From Rossellomorea orangium (lineage in GTDB: Bacteria > Bacillota > Bacilli > Bacillales > Bacillaceae_B), in contig NZ_JAHWGH010000025.1 in assembly GCF_019334305.1 (NCBI RefSeq), positions 229,640 through 293,639 on the forward strand: a stretch of 64,000 bases of DNA, written 5' to 3'. Numbering within the stretch: the stretch's first letter is position 1; every line of letters begins with the position of its first letter. Below are positions 42,067 to 51,394 of the stretch, one piece after another. Position numbers and translations under genes: made by a program. The notes under the pieces are model-generated. The model searched no databases and was not told the origin of the DNA. It was given only the letters and a program-made list of their open reading frames with translations.

Positions 42067-43161
42067 TCAACCTAGTCGTCTACCTATATACTCTGATTGC
42101 GGTCGGTAGATTGAATTGTTTTCTGCCTGCTCCATTACATGAGCTGTCCATCCGACGATGCGACTGGCGGTAAATGTCGGTGTGAAGAGATCCGAAGGGA
42201 GATGGATCGACTTCATGATGGCGGCTGCGTAAAACTCAACATTTGTATATAGAGATCTACCCGGCTTGAGTTCAGCTAAAAGTTCGACTGCCTTTTTCTC
42301 CACATGGAGTGCCAGATCCAGTGACTGATCATCCCCAGAATTTTCTACAAGTCGCTTTTTTAGGGCAATGGCTCTTGGATCATGTGTTTTATATACACGG
42401 TGACCAAATCCCATCAGTTTTTCTCCTTTCAGTAATTTTCTTCTAATAATATTTTCTGCCTTCTCCACCGTGCCAATTTCGGTTAGTAAGTCAATGACCC
42501 CGGATGGTGCTCCCCCGTGTAGTGGCCCTTTCATCGTTCCGATGGCAGATGTGATGGCTGAAACTAGATCAGATTCCGTTGAAGCTGTTACCCTCGCCGA
42601 GAAGGCAGAGGCATTCATTCCATGCTCCAGAGTCAACACCATGTATGCTTCCAATGCCTCTGTAACTGCTTTGGGCGGATTGTTCCCTGTCAGCATATAT
42701 AGATAGTTCTCTACATGGTTTAGCTGTGGATCGGGATCGATTAGCGGTCTATCCATTATCATATTAAATCGGTAGGCAATAATGGCTGGAATGACTGCCG
42801 TCAATCTCATCGCCTGCTCAATCGTGGGCTTCCATTTGTATTCTGCTGACCCCTCGGAAGAAACGACAGTTCTTAACACACTCATTATATCCATATCTTC
42901 TGGCAAAGCATGAAGTATGGATTTCATCTCAGGTGTCAAATATCTGTATGTGCTCAGTTCCTTTTGGATCTCCATTGCATCCTCCTCATTCGGAAGATGG
43001 CTGTGCCATAATAAGAAGGCTGCTTCTTCAAATGACAAGTGACTGACTTCTCCTATATCATATCCCCTATATAGGAGGACACCTTCCTGGCCATTGATAT
43101 GACTGATCGATGTTTGTGCTGCGATAATACCTTTTAATCCTTTGCTATACATCCATTTCAT
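42067..43161 (-). CDS. citA: citrate synthase (CitA type)
   Basis: A 364-residue citrate synthase, condensing oxaloacetate and acetyl-CoA. Catalytic histidines lie in GPLHGGAPSG and MGFGHRVYKTHDPR. The usual catalytic Asp is Glu in NVEFYAAAIMK, exactly as I recall for B. subtilis CitA, whose activity is low; this separates it from the main enzyme CitZ. It is divergently transcribed from a citR-like LysR gene, the B. subtilis arrangement. ATG 43161 and ATG 43152 both have acceptable ribosome sites (AAAGGA or GGGG). Terminator at 41881. Confidence 0.9.
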   Translation of the reverse strand: MKWMYSKGLKGIIAAQTSISHINGQEGVLLYRGYDIGEVSHLSFEEAAFLLWHSHLPNEEDAMEIQKELSTYRYLTPEMKSILHALPEDMDIMSVLRTVVSSEGSAEYKWKPTIEQAMRLTAVIPAIIAYRFNMIMDRPLIDPDPQLNHVENYLYMLTGNNPPKAVTEALEAYMVLTLEHGMNASAFSARVTASTESDLVSAITSAIGTMKGPLHGGAPSGVIDLLTEIGTVEKAENIIRRKLLKGEKLMGFGHRVYKTHDPRAIALKKRLVENSGDDQSLDLALHVEKKAVELLAELKPGRSLYTNVEFYAAAIMKSIHLPSDLFTPTFTASRIVGWTAHVMEQAENNSIYRPQSEYIGRRLG

Positions 43162-43269
43162 CCCCTTTTTCCTTTGTTACATTTATTGTATAATGGATAT
43201 ATAATTATGAAAATTAAATATATTTAAATTATTTGATTACGGTTATTAATGAATCAAGGGGGTGTAAAC
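43162..43269. promoter_or_regulatory. citA-citR divergent control region
   Basis: A 108-base AT-rich region with TATA-like sequence near 43190-43205 and ATTAAATATATTTAAAT, a near-palindrome, at about 43211-43226, suitable for a LysR regulator that represses citA and itself. Operator inferred. Confidence 0.4.
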
Positions 43270-44148
43270 ATGGACTTAAATGTAGTGAAAACGTTTATTT
43301 CCGCTGCTGAATTCAGTCATTTCAGAAAAGCGGCTGAGCGATTATACATCTCTCAGCCGACGGTTACCGTTCATATAAAACAACTTGAGAAGAAACTTGG
43401 GGTCAAGCTGTTTGAAAGAGAAGGAAAGAAGATTAAGTTGACGGAAGCAGGGAGGAGCTATCTTAAACATGCCAAAAGATTGATTGAAATCTATGAAGAA
43501 GGAATTACTGCTCTGCAATCTATAAGTCAGGGATATACTAAAACGCTTAAAATGGCTATATCCCCCCTGATTGCTGATAATGTTTTACCTTTTGTCTTAA
43601 AACAGTTTTTAGAAAATCATCCCCAGGTAGAAATATCGGTTGAAATCATTGAGTCGGATGAAATAGAGAAGGCTGTTTTGGAAGAAAGGGTCGATATCGG
43701 TCTTTCCTGTCTTCCCTGCTTTAGTCCTGAGCTTGAACAAACTCTGTTGTTTACTGATAAAGTCATTATGGTGGCTCCCCATGATGGAAGGGATTTTGAA
43801 TCAGCACCTCCGTTGGAAGAAGAGGAGTTATTGGCATCGAATTACCTGTTGACCCATAATCATCCTGCTTATTGGGATGATCTTTGTTATACGATCAAAC
43901 AATTTTATCCAAAAACCAGGATGATGAAGGTGTCGCAAACACATATCACAAAACGATTTATAACAGAAGGACTGGGTATTTCCTATCTTCCTGCATCTAC
44001 AGTAAGGAGAGAGCTGCTGGAAGGAAGACTCTTGGAAGTTGAAACAAAGTCTTTTCCCATGCCGGTGGCTAAAACTTACGCCATCTTAAAATATCAACAT
44101 GGAGTGCAAAAGGAATTATTACGTTTTCTGTCTCGTTTCAGGTTATAA
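43270..44148 (+). CDS. citR: LysR-type regulator CitR
   Basis: A 292-residue LysR protein. The N-terminal winged helix is FISAAEFSHFRKAAERLYIS then QPTVTVHIKQLEKKLGVKLF; the effector domain follows (TLKMAISPLIADNVLPFVLK). B. subtilis CitR has the same QPTVTVHIKQLEK, SPLIAD, LTHNHP-YWDDL and QTHITKRFI-EGLG segments. It is divergent from citA and in B. subtilis represses it. ATG 43270 follows AAGGGGGTG; the in-frame start seven codons earlier is not used. Confidence 0.9.
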   Translation: MDLNVVKTFISAAEFSHFRKAAERLYISQPTVTVHIKQLEKKLGVKLFEREGKKIKLTEAGRSYLKHAKRLIEIYEEGITALQSISQGYTKTLKMAISPLIADNVLPFVLKQFLENHPQVEISVEIIESDEIEKAVLEERVDIGLSCLPCFSPELEQTLLFTDKVIMVAPHDGRDFESAPPLEEEELLASNYLLTHNHPAYWDDLCYTIKQFYPKTRMMKVSQTHITKRFITEGLGISYLPASTVRRELLEGRLLEVETKSFPMPVAKTYAILKYQHGVQKELLRFLSRFRL

Positions 44149-44151
44149 AAG

Positions 44152-44195
44152 AAAGAGAAGATATGATCAGAACGGGCTGAGCATATCTTCTCTTT
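44152..44195. terminator. bidirectional terminator after citR
   Basis: AAAGAGAAGATATG pairs perfectly with CATATCTTCTCTTT around a 16-base loop, three bases after the citR stop, and ends before the stop of the convergent methyltransferase. Confidence 0.75.
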
Positions 44196-44213
44196 AAATG
44201 TATACTTTACACT

Positions 44214-44924
44214 TTATTTAATTCCTTTTTGAAAAAGTCCAGTCAGTAAGTCCGATGCACCGAAAAGGTTTTCTGACTCGTTTTGATCGATCATTTTTCT
44301 AATTTCTATGGGTTTCAACGAATGAAAGACATCTGTCAGCCTGCCCTCTGTATATCCCAGTCCACCCATAAGAGAACCTTTTCGATATACTTCCCAATCT
44401 GATATAGCAGAACCTCCTAAACTCCCACCCTGATGAAAACACGTGATACCAAAGTATCCTTCTGGCCTTAATGCTCTTTCTATAAGGTTTATGTAACTTA
44501 TCCTTCTATGAGGAGCAATATGATGAAAACAACCTGAATCGTAAATAAAATCGTACTTTCCATTCTCAATTTCAAAATCAAAAATATTTCGGTGAAAAAA
44601 GTTTATGGAAAGATTTCTTTCATCCGCTCGTTCCTTAGCCCAATCAAGAGATGTCTTTGACACGTCAACTGCATCTACTTCAAAGCCGTTTTCTGCCAGA
44701 TAAATGGCATTCCTTCCTGGTCCACAACCGAGTTCAAGTACCCTGCCACAGGTGATGATTCCGCTCTTTAAATAAGAGGCCAGGTTTTCGTCTGGTGCGT
44801 TAACAAATATAGGGACGGATTTCTCACGATCAGAAAAAAACTCATCCCAAAATGGAGCCGGCTCCCGTAAAAATGAATCCAGCATTCTCAATAAATCATC
44901 ATAATGGTGAATGGTTTCTTGCAT
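44214..44924 (-). CDS. class I SAM-dependent methyltransferase
   Basis: A 236-residue methyltransferase with motif I VLELGCGPGRNAIYLA (about 61-76), acidic strand-2 AVDVSKTS and motif IV YDFIYDSGCFHHI; HIAPHRRISYINLIERALRP resembles the thiopurine/tellurite resistance-type methyltransferases (TehB/TPMT-like). The substrate is not predictable. GGAGGG precedes the ATG. Single gene, convergent with citR. Confidence 0.8.
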   Translation of the reverse strand: MQETIHHYDDLLRMLDSFLREPAPFWDEFFSDREKSVPIFVNAPDENLASYLKSGIITCGRVLELGCGPGRNAIYLAENGFEVDAVDVSKTSLDWAKERADERNLSINFFHRNIFDFEIENGKYDFIYDSGCFHHIAPHRRISYINLIERALRPEGYFGITCFHQGGSLGGSAISDWEVYRKGSLMGGLGYTEGRLTDVFHSLKPIEIRKMIDQNESENLFGASDLLTGLFQKGIK

Positions 44925-45267
44925 GTATTTCCCTCCTTTTCAATCTAATTCCATTGTACTTTATGACAAGAATAGGAAGGTTACGACGTTTTTACAATAA
45001 AGTTATATTTGGCAGAATCCCAAGATTAAAGATGAGGTATGTCTATGCTTTAAAACAGCCAGAAGACCCAATATGGAGTAAGGAGATACTGCTGAAGGGA
45101 ATATATTCAAATTTCCTTTAATTCGTTGAGAGTCAATCTGGACATTCTGAATGAGACAGATAAAATCTATCGGACTCTTACTTTGTCATATTTGTTACAC
45201 AAACGTAACATTATATAAGATAAAAGAATGACGCTTGTTCCCTGGTCTGTTTATACATGATTTTCAG
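44925..45267. other. 343-bp intergenic region, no supported gene
   Basis: A plus-strand frame at 44963-45121 reads as a basic 52-residue peptide (MTRIGRLRRFYNKVIFGR) but has no ribosome site. No repeat or RNA structure is evident, so it is left without a call. Confidence 0.4.
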
Positions 45268-45795
45268 CTATCTTAATAAGTCTTTCTCCATGCGTACATC
45301 AGCCCACATTTTTTCATTCCAATAAGTAAAGCCAGGTATTCTCGCTATCTCCTCGTATCCAAGCTTTTCGTACAGCCTGTGTGCATTACGATTAAACTCA
45401 AAGACTCCAAGTTCAATCCGGAGTAGTCCCTCCTTTCTAATCTCATTCTCCAGATATTGGATAGCTTCAAACCCTATACCCTTACCTCTTCCCTCGGGTT
45501 CACCGATTGTAATGCCCAGCCAAGCAGTTCCCTTCACTTTTTTATGAAGGTGACCTGGATCGATCATGTAATTCATTTCTCCCACAAGCTTATCACCCAA
45601 GTATATAAGATAAATATGGTGAGAATTCAGTCGACTTCTTAATTCATCCAATGTCATATGTGACCGCTTTTCAAGTTCCTCCCCGTTTCGATTTGGGCGG
45701 ATGAGGTGAATTAAATCCGGATGATTATCCCACTTATTCAATGTCTTGACGATTTCCGTGTCAGGATTAACTAATTTTTTGAAATGAACTTTCAT
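45268..45795 (-). CDS. GNAT acetyltransferase, RimJ-like
   Basis: A 175-residue acetyltransferase with motif GRGKGIGFEAIQYLENEIRK (Q/RxxGxG/A) near 105-125, the conserved NRNAHRLYEKLGYEEI strand-turn-helix, and an N-terminal LIRPNRNGEELEKRSHMT. GGAGG precedes the ATG. Substrate unknown; the subgroup acetylates amines or protein N-termini. Single gene. Confidence 0.78.
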   Translation of the reverse strand: MKVHFKKLVNPDTEIVKTLNKWDNHPDLIHLIRPNRNGEELEKRSHMTLDELRSRLNSHHIYLIYLGDKLVGEMNYMIDPGHLHKKVKGTAWLGITIGEPEGRGKGIGFEAIQYLENEIRKEGLLRIELGVFEFNRNAHRLYEKLGYEEIARIPGFTYWNEKMWADVRMEKDLLR

Positions 45796-46031
45796 TCACT
45801 TTACCTCCTTTTGATTTATCTATAGCTTCCATCAGTGGCAGTTCGTGAAACAGAGGTTTTTTGACAACTCCTATTTTCTTAAGGATGGAATGTTAATAGT
45901 GCAACTACTCAGCAATAAACCTGTATAGTTAGACAATTGATTATGTTATGCTAAATGTAACCAACCTTTTAAGGACAAGGTAAATGATTCCCTGAGGCCA
46001 AGATTTCCATTCGATTGAGAGGTGAGGATAT

Positions 46032-46586
46032 ATGGAAGTGTTAAATGAAAAATTGGAAACGTTGCACAAAGGTCATGTCTTTTATCAATTTCAGGAAGAT
46101 AATGCTTATATTCGGAACCTTATGATTTTTATTCGCGCTGGTTTGGAAAATAATCAACATATGCTGATAATAGAAAGCATGAGGAATATCACAAAAGTTA
46201 AAAGTAGAATGAACATGTTGTTTACACCACAACAGGTATCATCCATCTCCTTAGTTGATAACTTTGACTACTACTTTTTAAATGGTGATTTTAACACTCA
46301 AAATATTCTCAGGAACTTCCAGAGGGATCTAACCGTTATAAAAAATTTCAATCCTTCTATTAGAACATGGGCTCACGTCGAATGGACTTCAAAAGAACCT
46401 GAAACAGCTCTCCTTAAAGAATTTGAATCAACGGCTGATGATTATGTTCTGCAGGAAGGCTTACTTTCAGTCTGCGCCTATTCCCAAAACAGGCTGTCGA
46501 ATACCTTGATACTAGCACTGGAAGAGGTACATCAGTTTGTAATGACCGACGATGTCCTCAGCCTTTCGATGGCGTATAAAAGATAA
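46032..46586 (+). CDS. MEDS-domain (DcmR-like sensory) protein
   Basis: A 184-residue protein consisting of a MEDS domain, the sensory domain named for methanogen/methylotroph DcmR proteins. Family-typical segments are HVFYQFQEDNAYIRNLMIFI, RAGLENNQHMLIIES at about 33-47, and the C-terminal LSVCAYSQNRLSNTLILALE. AGAGGTGAGG precedes the ATG. MEDS proteins are often found beside histidine kinases or anti-sigma systems; here it stands alone. Its ligand is unknown. Confidence 0.7.
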   Translation: MEVLNEKLETLHKGHVFYQFQEDNAYIRNLMIFIRAGLENNQHMLIIESMRNITKVKSRMNMLFTPQQVSSISLVDNFDYYFLNGDFNTQNILRNFQRDLTVIKNFNPSIRTWAHVEWTSKEPETALLKEFESTADDYVLQEGLLSVCAYSQNRLSNTLILALEEVHQFVMTDDVLSLSMAYKR

Positions 46587-46602
46587 TAAATTACTCTTGA
46601 AG

Positions 46603-46627
46603 ACCCGTCGATTAGACGGGTTTTTTT
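46603..46627 (+). terminator. Rho-independent terminator after the MEDS gene
   Basis: ACCCGTC pairs with GACGGGT around GATTA, then TTTTTT. Confidence 0.88.
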
Positions 46628-46804
46628 GATCATACTCTGCAGAGCATTTTAATAGAAGATTATATTGATCTGAATCGCCGGTATATCCTTATTTTAACAT
46701 TAAACCTTTATCCGCTGTTTTTTTATTTGTTCGTTCTATCTGTGCCCTTCCTTCAGTAAGTATAACTGTAGTACATGCAATAGTTATACCTAGGAGGTGT
46801 CCTT

Positions 46805-47248
46805 GTGGAGGGATTCATTAATCCCATTGGGCTGAATGAAGTCATAAAGTATGATGATCTCTTTCTTGGAACGGATAACAGCACGTCCCTGAAGGCTGGG
46901 CGTATAGTACGGATAGTTTATTGGATGAAACCTGGTAAATCTTTAATTACCTATGACATACTTAATGGGAAAAAGAAATACGTGAATATTGAAGATTGCC
47001 CATCCCCTCCTTCGATTAGAAGATCTGAAATCAGCTATGTAACGCTATTTGGGTTGAATCAGTCGGTCAATATCGAAGTGGCAGGGGTGCAGAGATCTTC
47101 TGTTATCGTATCCATCAACACCATTTGGGACGATGAAGGTTATACGGTTTATTATGGGGTGACAGATCGGACGGATACAACGTACTTTGGGGTGAAAGAA
47201 GAGTTGCTTGTGAAATGGAATCCGCAATATGCTGAGTGGAATGATTAA
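46805..47248 (+). CDS. uncharacterised beta-rich protein
   Basis: A 147-residue protein with GTG start and AGGAGG six bases upstream, so translation is likely. The sequence alternates hydrophobic strands (AGRIVRIVYWMK, SSVIVSINTIW, YTVYYGVTD), suggesting a small beta-barrel. It is soluble, lacks Cys pairs other than one, and I do not recognise the family. It is closed by a terminator shared with the convergent GIY-YIG gene. Confidence 0.5.
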   Translation: MEGFINPIGLNEVIKYDDLFLGTDNSTSLKAGRIVRIVYWMKPGKSLITYDILNGKKKYVNIEDCPSPPSIRRSEISYVTLFGLNQSVNIEVAGVQRSSVIVSINTIWDDEGYTVYYGVTDRTDTTYFGVKEELLVKWNPQYAEWND

Positions 47249-47273
47249 GAAATAACACCTGCTGAATACATTC

Positions 47274-47315
47274 AAAAAGGGACCGTGGTCTTAGCTCAGA
47301 CCAGAGTCCCTTTTT
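47274..47315. terminator. bidirectional terminator
   Basis: AAAAAGGGAC with TGGTCT pairs with AGACCA and GTCCCTTTTT; both flanks are A/T tracts, serving the converging genes at 47248 and 47321. Confidence 0.8.
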
Positions 47316-47320
47316 ATTCT

Positions 47321-47695
47321 TCACTTATAAAAAACTTTATCTACGTTATATTTAGCTTGTAATTTATTAATGATATATGTCTCATATATGTCGCGATCCA
47401 TTGCGTCCTCTACTATGGCTACATCGATACGGTAGACTTCGCCTCTATGATTTCGTAATGGAGACACTGTATCTTCAAGATGCTTTTTGACTCTTTGTCT
47501 CAGCTTCCTGGCCTTACCTACGAATAAAAGCTCATCATTAATATTGTAGAATAAGATGATTCCGCCCTTGTCTCTTGGAATTTCATGAAGGTCGATAAAG
47601 CCTTGTATGCTTTTGATTTTTGGTTCTTCTGAGCCTCTTGGCTGTTTGCGTTCCGTTATGGATATATCCGCTTGTGGGATTTGAATCTTAATCAT
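47321..47695 (-). CDS. GIY-YIG nuclease-fold protein with altered core tyrosines
   Basis: A 124-residue protein carrying a GIY-YIG domain like the N-terminus of UvrC. The core strand is GGIILFYNINDELLFVGKAR followed by KLRQRVKKHLED. The catalytic Arg is kept, as is Glu in IYETYIINKLQAKYN, but the GIY tyrosine is Ile and the YIG tyrosine is Phe (FVG). It may still bind DNA, while nuclease activity is doubtful. Single gene. Confidence 0.7.
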   Translation of the reverse strand: MIKIQIPQADISITERKQPRGSEEPKIKSIQGFIDLHEIPRDKGGIILFYNINDELLFVGKARKLRQRVKKHLEDTVSPLRNHRGEVYRIDVAIVEDAMDRDIYETYIINKLQAKYNVDKVFYK

Positions 47696-47798
47696 GAATG
47701 TTCACGTCCTTTGTTTGCTCTAAGAGGTAATGGTAACATATAAAGGTTTGAATTACTATACAACGTTGCACTTAACGATAAAAAAAGCGAAAATCACC

Positions 47799-48110
47799 TT
47801 ATAAATAACGTAGTCCGATACGATTGTTAAATGTTTGATTCTTGTTTTTAAATATAAAGAAATTATCTCTGAAGTCAATCGTCAGTTCATGGTCGTATGT
47901 TTCTTCGAAATGATCGTCAACGATAAACTCAAGGTTTTCGGAATTGATCATTTTTTCATAGGATGCTGGTTCTCTTCGTTCTACTACTTTCATTTCATAG
48001 ACATTATCGACAATGTCGCAGCTTCCTTTATCAAATGATAATTGAATGATTTTGTCTTCGGGGATTTCGTTTAATTTCTTTTTCGCTGTCTGAGTGACTT
48101 CTAGATCCAT
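47799..48110 (-). CDS. HesB/IscA-like fold protein (Fe-S biosynthesis domain, no conserved cysteines)
   Basis: A 103-residue protein resembling the small HesB-type Fe-S biosynthesis proteins of Bacillus (YqkB/YneR-like): LEVTQTAKKKLNEIPED at the start, a central acidic strand and a C-terminal DFRDNFFIFKNKNQTF. The three ligand cysteines of IscA are missing; only one Cys (CDIVDN) occurs, so it probably does not carry a cluster in the usual way. It lies 12 bases downstream of the lipid kinase gene on the same strand. Confidence 0.55.
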   Translation of the reverse strand: MDLEVTQTAKKKLNEIPEDKIIQLSFDKGSCDIVDNVYEMKVVERREPASYEKMINSENLEFIVDDHFEETYDHELTIDFRDNFFIFKNKNQTFNNRIGLRYL

Positions 48111-48122
48111 TCGAATCTCCTC

Positions 48123-49010
48123 CTACTCTTTTAATGGAATGAGTATGTCTAAATGTTGCTTTAAATTCTCAATTTCTACGGGAAGCTTATCCCCTTCGTC
48201 ACCATCCACATTTGCAATCATTTCATAGGTGGATGATGCTTCCAGTTTGGTTGTTTTCATATAGTGGACGTGCTCACTATCGGCTAACTCACCAGACAAA
48301 ACCTTTGGAATGAGCATAAGGAATTGAGGCAATGCGATATCTTTAATGATAAATACATGAAGCATTCCATCATTAACTTCAGCATCTGGTGCTATCGTTT
48401 CCATCCCGCCCACAGAATTAGTGAGGGCCACTAGCATCAATAGGGAATCTCCTTTCCAGTCATGGTCGGATTGAACACTTAGCTCGAAAGGCTGTTTTTC
48501 TTTCATTTTCTTCATTCCTTCTATTATATATGCGAGTGGACCAAGCTTTGATTTCTGCTCGATGGGAGTGGAGAACGAAGCCTCAGCCAATGCACCCACG
48601 GCTACAATATTGATGAAGAATCGCCCATTGATCTTTCCGATATCGGTTCTCTGCACATGATTCTGTTTGAAGATATCAATTGCCTCTTCGGGATTCATTG
48701 GAATATTGAGTGCACGTGCAAAATCATTGACCGTCCCGAGTGGGATTAGGCCAATTAATGGACGATTCTCCTGTTCAGCCATTCCGTTAATGACTTCACT
48801 GATTGTTCCATCCCCTCCCAATACTGCGACAAATTCTAATTTGCCATCACACGCTTCCCTTGCAAATTCCTTAGCATCTCCTTCTCCTTTGGTCTCCCGT
48901 ACTTCTGTTTCATATCCCATTTCGTTCATGGTCTTAAGAGCATGATCACTATACTGTTTCCCAAGTTCCTTCCCTGAAGATGGATTTACAATGAGCATGG
49001 CTTGCTTCAC
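48123..49010 (-). CDS. diacylglycerol/lipid kinase, DagK family
   Basis: A 295-residue lipid kinase with the VNPSSGKE start, the catalytic GGDGTISEVINGM motif (about 58-70) and the IPLGTVNDFARAL stretch (about 85-97), plus a C-terminal LEASSTYEMIANVDGDEGDK. The family phosphorylates diacylglycerol for return to phospholipid synthesis. GTG 49010 has GGAGG seven bases upstream, so the ten codons above it are not used. It forms a likely two-gene unit with the HesB-like gene. Confidence 0.83.
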   Translation of the reverse strand: MKQAMLIVNPSSGKELGKQYSDHALKTMNEMGYETEVRETKGEGDAKEFAREACDGKLEFVAVLGGDGTISEVINGMAEQENRPLIGLIPLGTVNDFARALNIPMNPEEAIDIFKQNHVQRTDIGKINGRFFINIVAVGALAEASFSTPIEQKSKLGPLAYIIEGMKKMKEKQPFELSVQSDHDWKGDSLLMLVALTNSVGGMETIAPDAEVNDGMLHVFIIKDIALPQFLMLIPKVLSGELADSEHVHYMKTTKLEASSTYEMIANVDGDEGDKLPVEIENLKQHLDILIPLKE

Positions 49011-49143
49011 GATGGTTCCTCCCTTTGTGTATGTATTCAATTGAGGTATACCCTATTTGGAAAGAGAGCAATCCTTCTCCATAAGGAATGAAACGAAAGT
49101 AGAGTTATTAAATAGTAAAGGTTTACCCATATATATTTCTAGG

Positions 49144-51300
49144 TTAATGAAACAAGCCCGACTCTTTCGATTTTCTCATAAATGCTTTAGTACGCTTACT
49201 TAGTGGTCCCTTAAGGAACGCTCCGAAGAGTATAGCAAGCACACCAAAAAGTCCAAGTATCAAAATATCCCGATACGCCCTCTCCCAAATGATACCACCT
49301 ACGGCTTCCCTCATGAGATCGATGGCATATGAGAATGGCAAAAAGGGATGAATCGTTTGAAAAAATGTTGGTAAAAGAGCCACTGGATAAGTCCCGCCTG
49401 CCCCTGCAATTTGCAGAACAAGCAGCACGATCGCCATCGCTTTCCCGACGTTACCAAACACAGACACCAACGTATAAACGACAATCATAAAAATGAAGCT
49501 GATGAATAATCCGAATAATATAAACCAAATTGGTTCAGCGATGTGCACTCCTAAAACATAGATATCACCAACTGTTACGACCATTGCTTGAATTAATCCT
49601 ATACTAAGAAATGTTAAAAGCTTACCAAAATAGGTTTGTGGTTCTGAAAATTCATGTTCACCTAACACCTCTGTAGCTAAAAGGGAAATCAGAAGGAGCG
49701 CACCTACCCAAATGGCCAGAACGGTATAAAATGGTGTCATTGCCGCTCCGTAATTTTCGATCGGGAATAAACTGTTCTTGTTTAGAACTACTGGCTCTTC
49801 AAAAAAGCTTTTCTCAAGCGTTGGATCATTTTGTAAGAGACTAATGATTTCATTAATATCCGTTTTTCCTTGAATGTCCCTGATACGATCGGCCAACTGG
49901 CTGATTTTTTCTTTTACATAGGGATATTGTTGCATCACGCGCTGAAGGGTCTCAGTTCCTTTATCGATATTACCTTCTGTATTAGAAAGAATGCGCTGTA
50001 CTTTTGGAATCGTACTCTGGATGTCTTGAAGAATCCTTCTTGCTTCATTCAATGTTCCCTTGGCTGATGCTACCTCATCCAGGACTGCCGGTTCAATCGT
50101 TTGTTTATATTCGTTTATAAAGGCATCTATTTCAGATTTCGTTTTGACAGCACGTTCTTTGATGCTGGTTATTACATTGTCCACGTCGTGTTGCTTTGTT
50201 GTAAGAAAGGCATTTAGTTTCTGCCCTTCTTGTTGAACCGTCTGTATTTCCTGCTTGACCATATCGAGCTGGGAGAGAGCTTGTTTTATTTGTTCCTGAT
50301 TTTGATTTTCTTCATTATTTTGCAAAGACTTTAAGGAAGATTCAATCGTATCGATTGTTTGTATTGAAGTTGAAAGCCTCTCTTTTATTTGATTATTAAT
50401 GGTTTCTGCTCCACTAAGGTCGATTTCGGATGATTGTATCTGCTGGACGAAGTCGTTCACCTTAGCAGCCATATCTTGTACGTTTTCCAAATCTTTTTGA
50501 ATGCCGGGAGCGACCTTATTTAATCGGTCCTCAGCTTTCTTTAGAAAAGCGGTTGTCTGGTCAATCGTGTCGAGTCCTTGATTCGTCAAACGCTTGGCAT
50601 CCGGTATCCCTCTTTGTGCTTCATCGATAATTCCTTGGGCACTTTTGGCATCTGCTAAAGATTCATTTAAGACGTCACCAATCTCTGGTAGCTTCTCATC
50701 GATCTTAAATACGTACTCTTCAAATCTTTTGATATCGGGAAGGTCCTTTTCAATCTCGATACCCAGCTCATTAAACAACTCGAAAATAGTTCCGTTTACG
50801 GTTGAAATAAATGAACTGGTGATTTTGTCAACTATACCACCTGCTCCAGATTCCGTAATTTTAGGAGCGATGGCATTAATTTTTTCATTTACGTAGTACT
50901 CCAGTCCGGCTTTTTCAGGTTGATCCTCGATGACAGTGGCTAACTTACTGGAGAAATTTTCTGGAATGATGATAACTGCAAAATAATCCCCGTATTCCAC
51001 ACGATCCATCGCCTTCTTCTTATCAACAAACTGCCAGTTCATGTCGTCGTTTTTCCTCAATTCCTTTACGAGATCCTTTCCGATATTTATTTCTTGTTCT
51101 CTAATTTTCGCACCATTATCTTCATTTACAATTCCAACAGGAAGCTTATCCGTCTTGCTGTAAGGATCCCAGGAAGCTTCGATGTTGAACCATGCATATA
51201 AAGAAGGTAATAGCATCAATCCACCTATCAAAAAGGCTGCAACTCCGTTTCTTGATACATTTATCATATCTCTTGAGAAAATACGCCAGATGTTTTTCAT
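49144..51300 (-). CDS. YhgE/Pip-domain membrane protein
   Basis: A 718-residue protein. One transmembrane helix near 18-40 is followed by the YhgE/Pip domain (KLPVGIVNEDNGAKIREQEI, then ENFSSKLATVIEDQPEKAGL), a long coiled-coil region (about 190-510) and a C-terminal ABC-2-like block of about six helices (ALLLISLLATEVLGEHEFSE). Relatives include phage infection protein Pip and the type VII secretion accessory EsaA-like proteins; they form elongated envelope structures. No ESX genes are nearby, so a T7SS role is not supported. Single gene. Confidence 0.8.
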   Translation of the reverse strand: MKNIWRIFSRDMINVSRNGVAAFLIGGLMLLPSLYAWFNIEASWDPYSKTDKLPVGIVNEDNGAKIREQEINIGKDLVKELRKNDDMNWQFVDKKKAMDRVEYGDYFAVIIIPENFSSKLATVIEDQPEKAGLEYYVNEKINAIAPKITESGAGGIVDKITSSFISTVNGTIFELFNELGIEIEKDLPDIKRFEEYVFKIDEKLPEIGDVLNESLADAKSAQGIIDEAQRGIPDAKRLTNQGLDTIDQTTAFLKKAEDRLNKVAPGIQKDLENVQDMAAKVNDFVQQIQSSEIDLSGAETINNQIKERLSTSIQTIDTIESSLKSLQNNEENQNQEQIKQALSQLDMVKQEIQTVQQEGQKLNAFLTTKQHDVDNVITSIKERAVKTKSEIDAFINEYKQTIEPAVLDEVASAKGTLNEARRILQDIQSTIPKVQRILSNTEGNIDKGTETLQRVMQQYPYVKEKISQLADRIRDIQGKTDINEIISLLQNDPTLEKSFFEEPVVLNKNSLFPIENYGAAMTPFYTVLAIWVGALLLISLLATEVLGEHEFSEPQTYFGKLLTFLSIGLIQAMVVTVGDIYVLGVHIAEPIWFILFGLFISFIFMIVVYTLVSVFGNVGKAMAIVLLVLQIAGAGGTYPVALLPTFFQTIHPFLPFSYAIDLMREAVGGIIWERAYRDILILGLFGVLAILFGAFLKGPLSKRTKAFMRKSKESGLFH

Positions 51301-51394
51301 TTCAAATCCTACCTTTGTCCCGAACTTTTAGTCTGGCCCTTAGTATGCCCATCTTCTATTTCCTCACTACCACAATGATTAAATACTGGAAGTC

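Noticed and set aside
44963..45121. Basic 52-codon plus-strand frame
   Set aside because: No ribosome site and no promoter; listed only as part of the intergenic description.
49144..51300. Type VII secretion locus
   Set aside because: The YhgE/Pip protein resembles EsaA-like proteins, but no EssC, WXG100 or other ESX gene is nearby.
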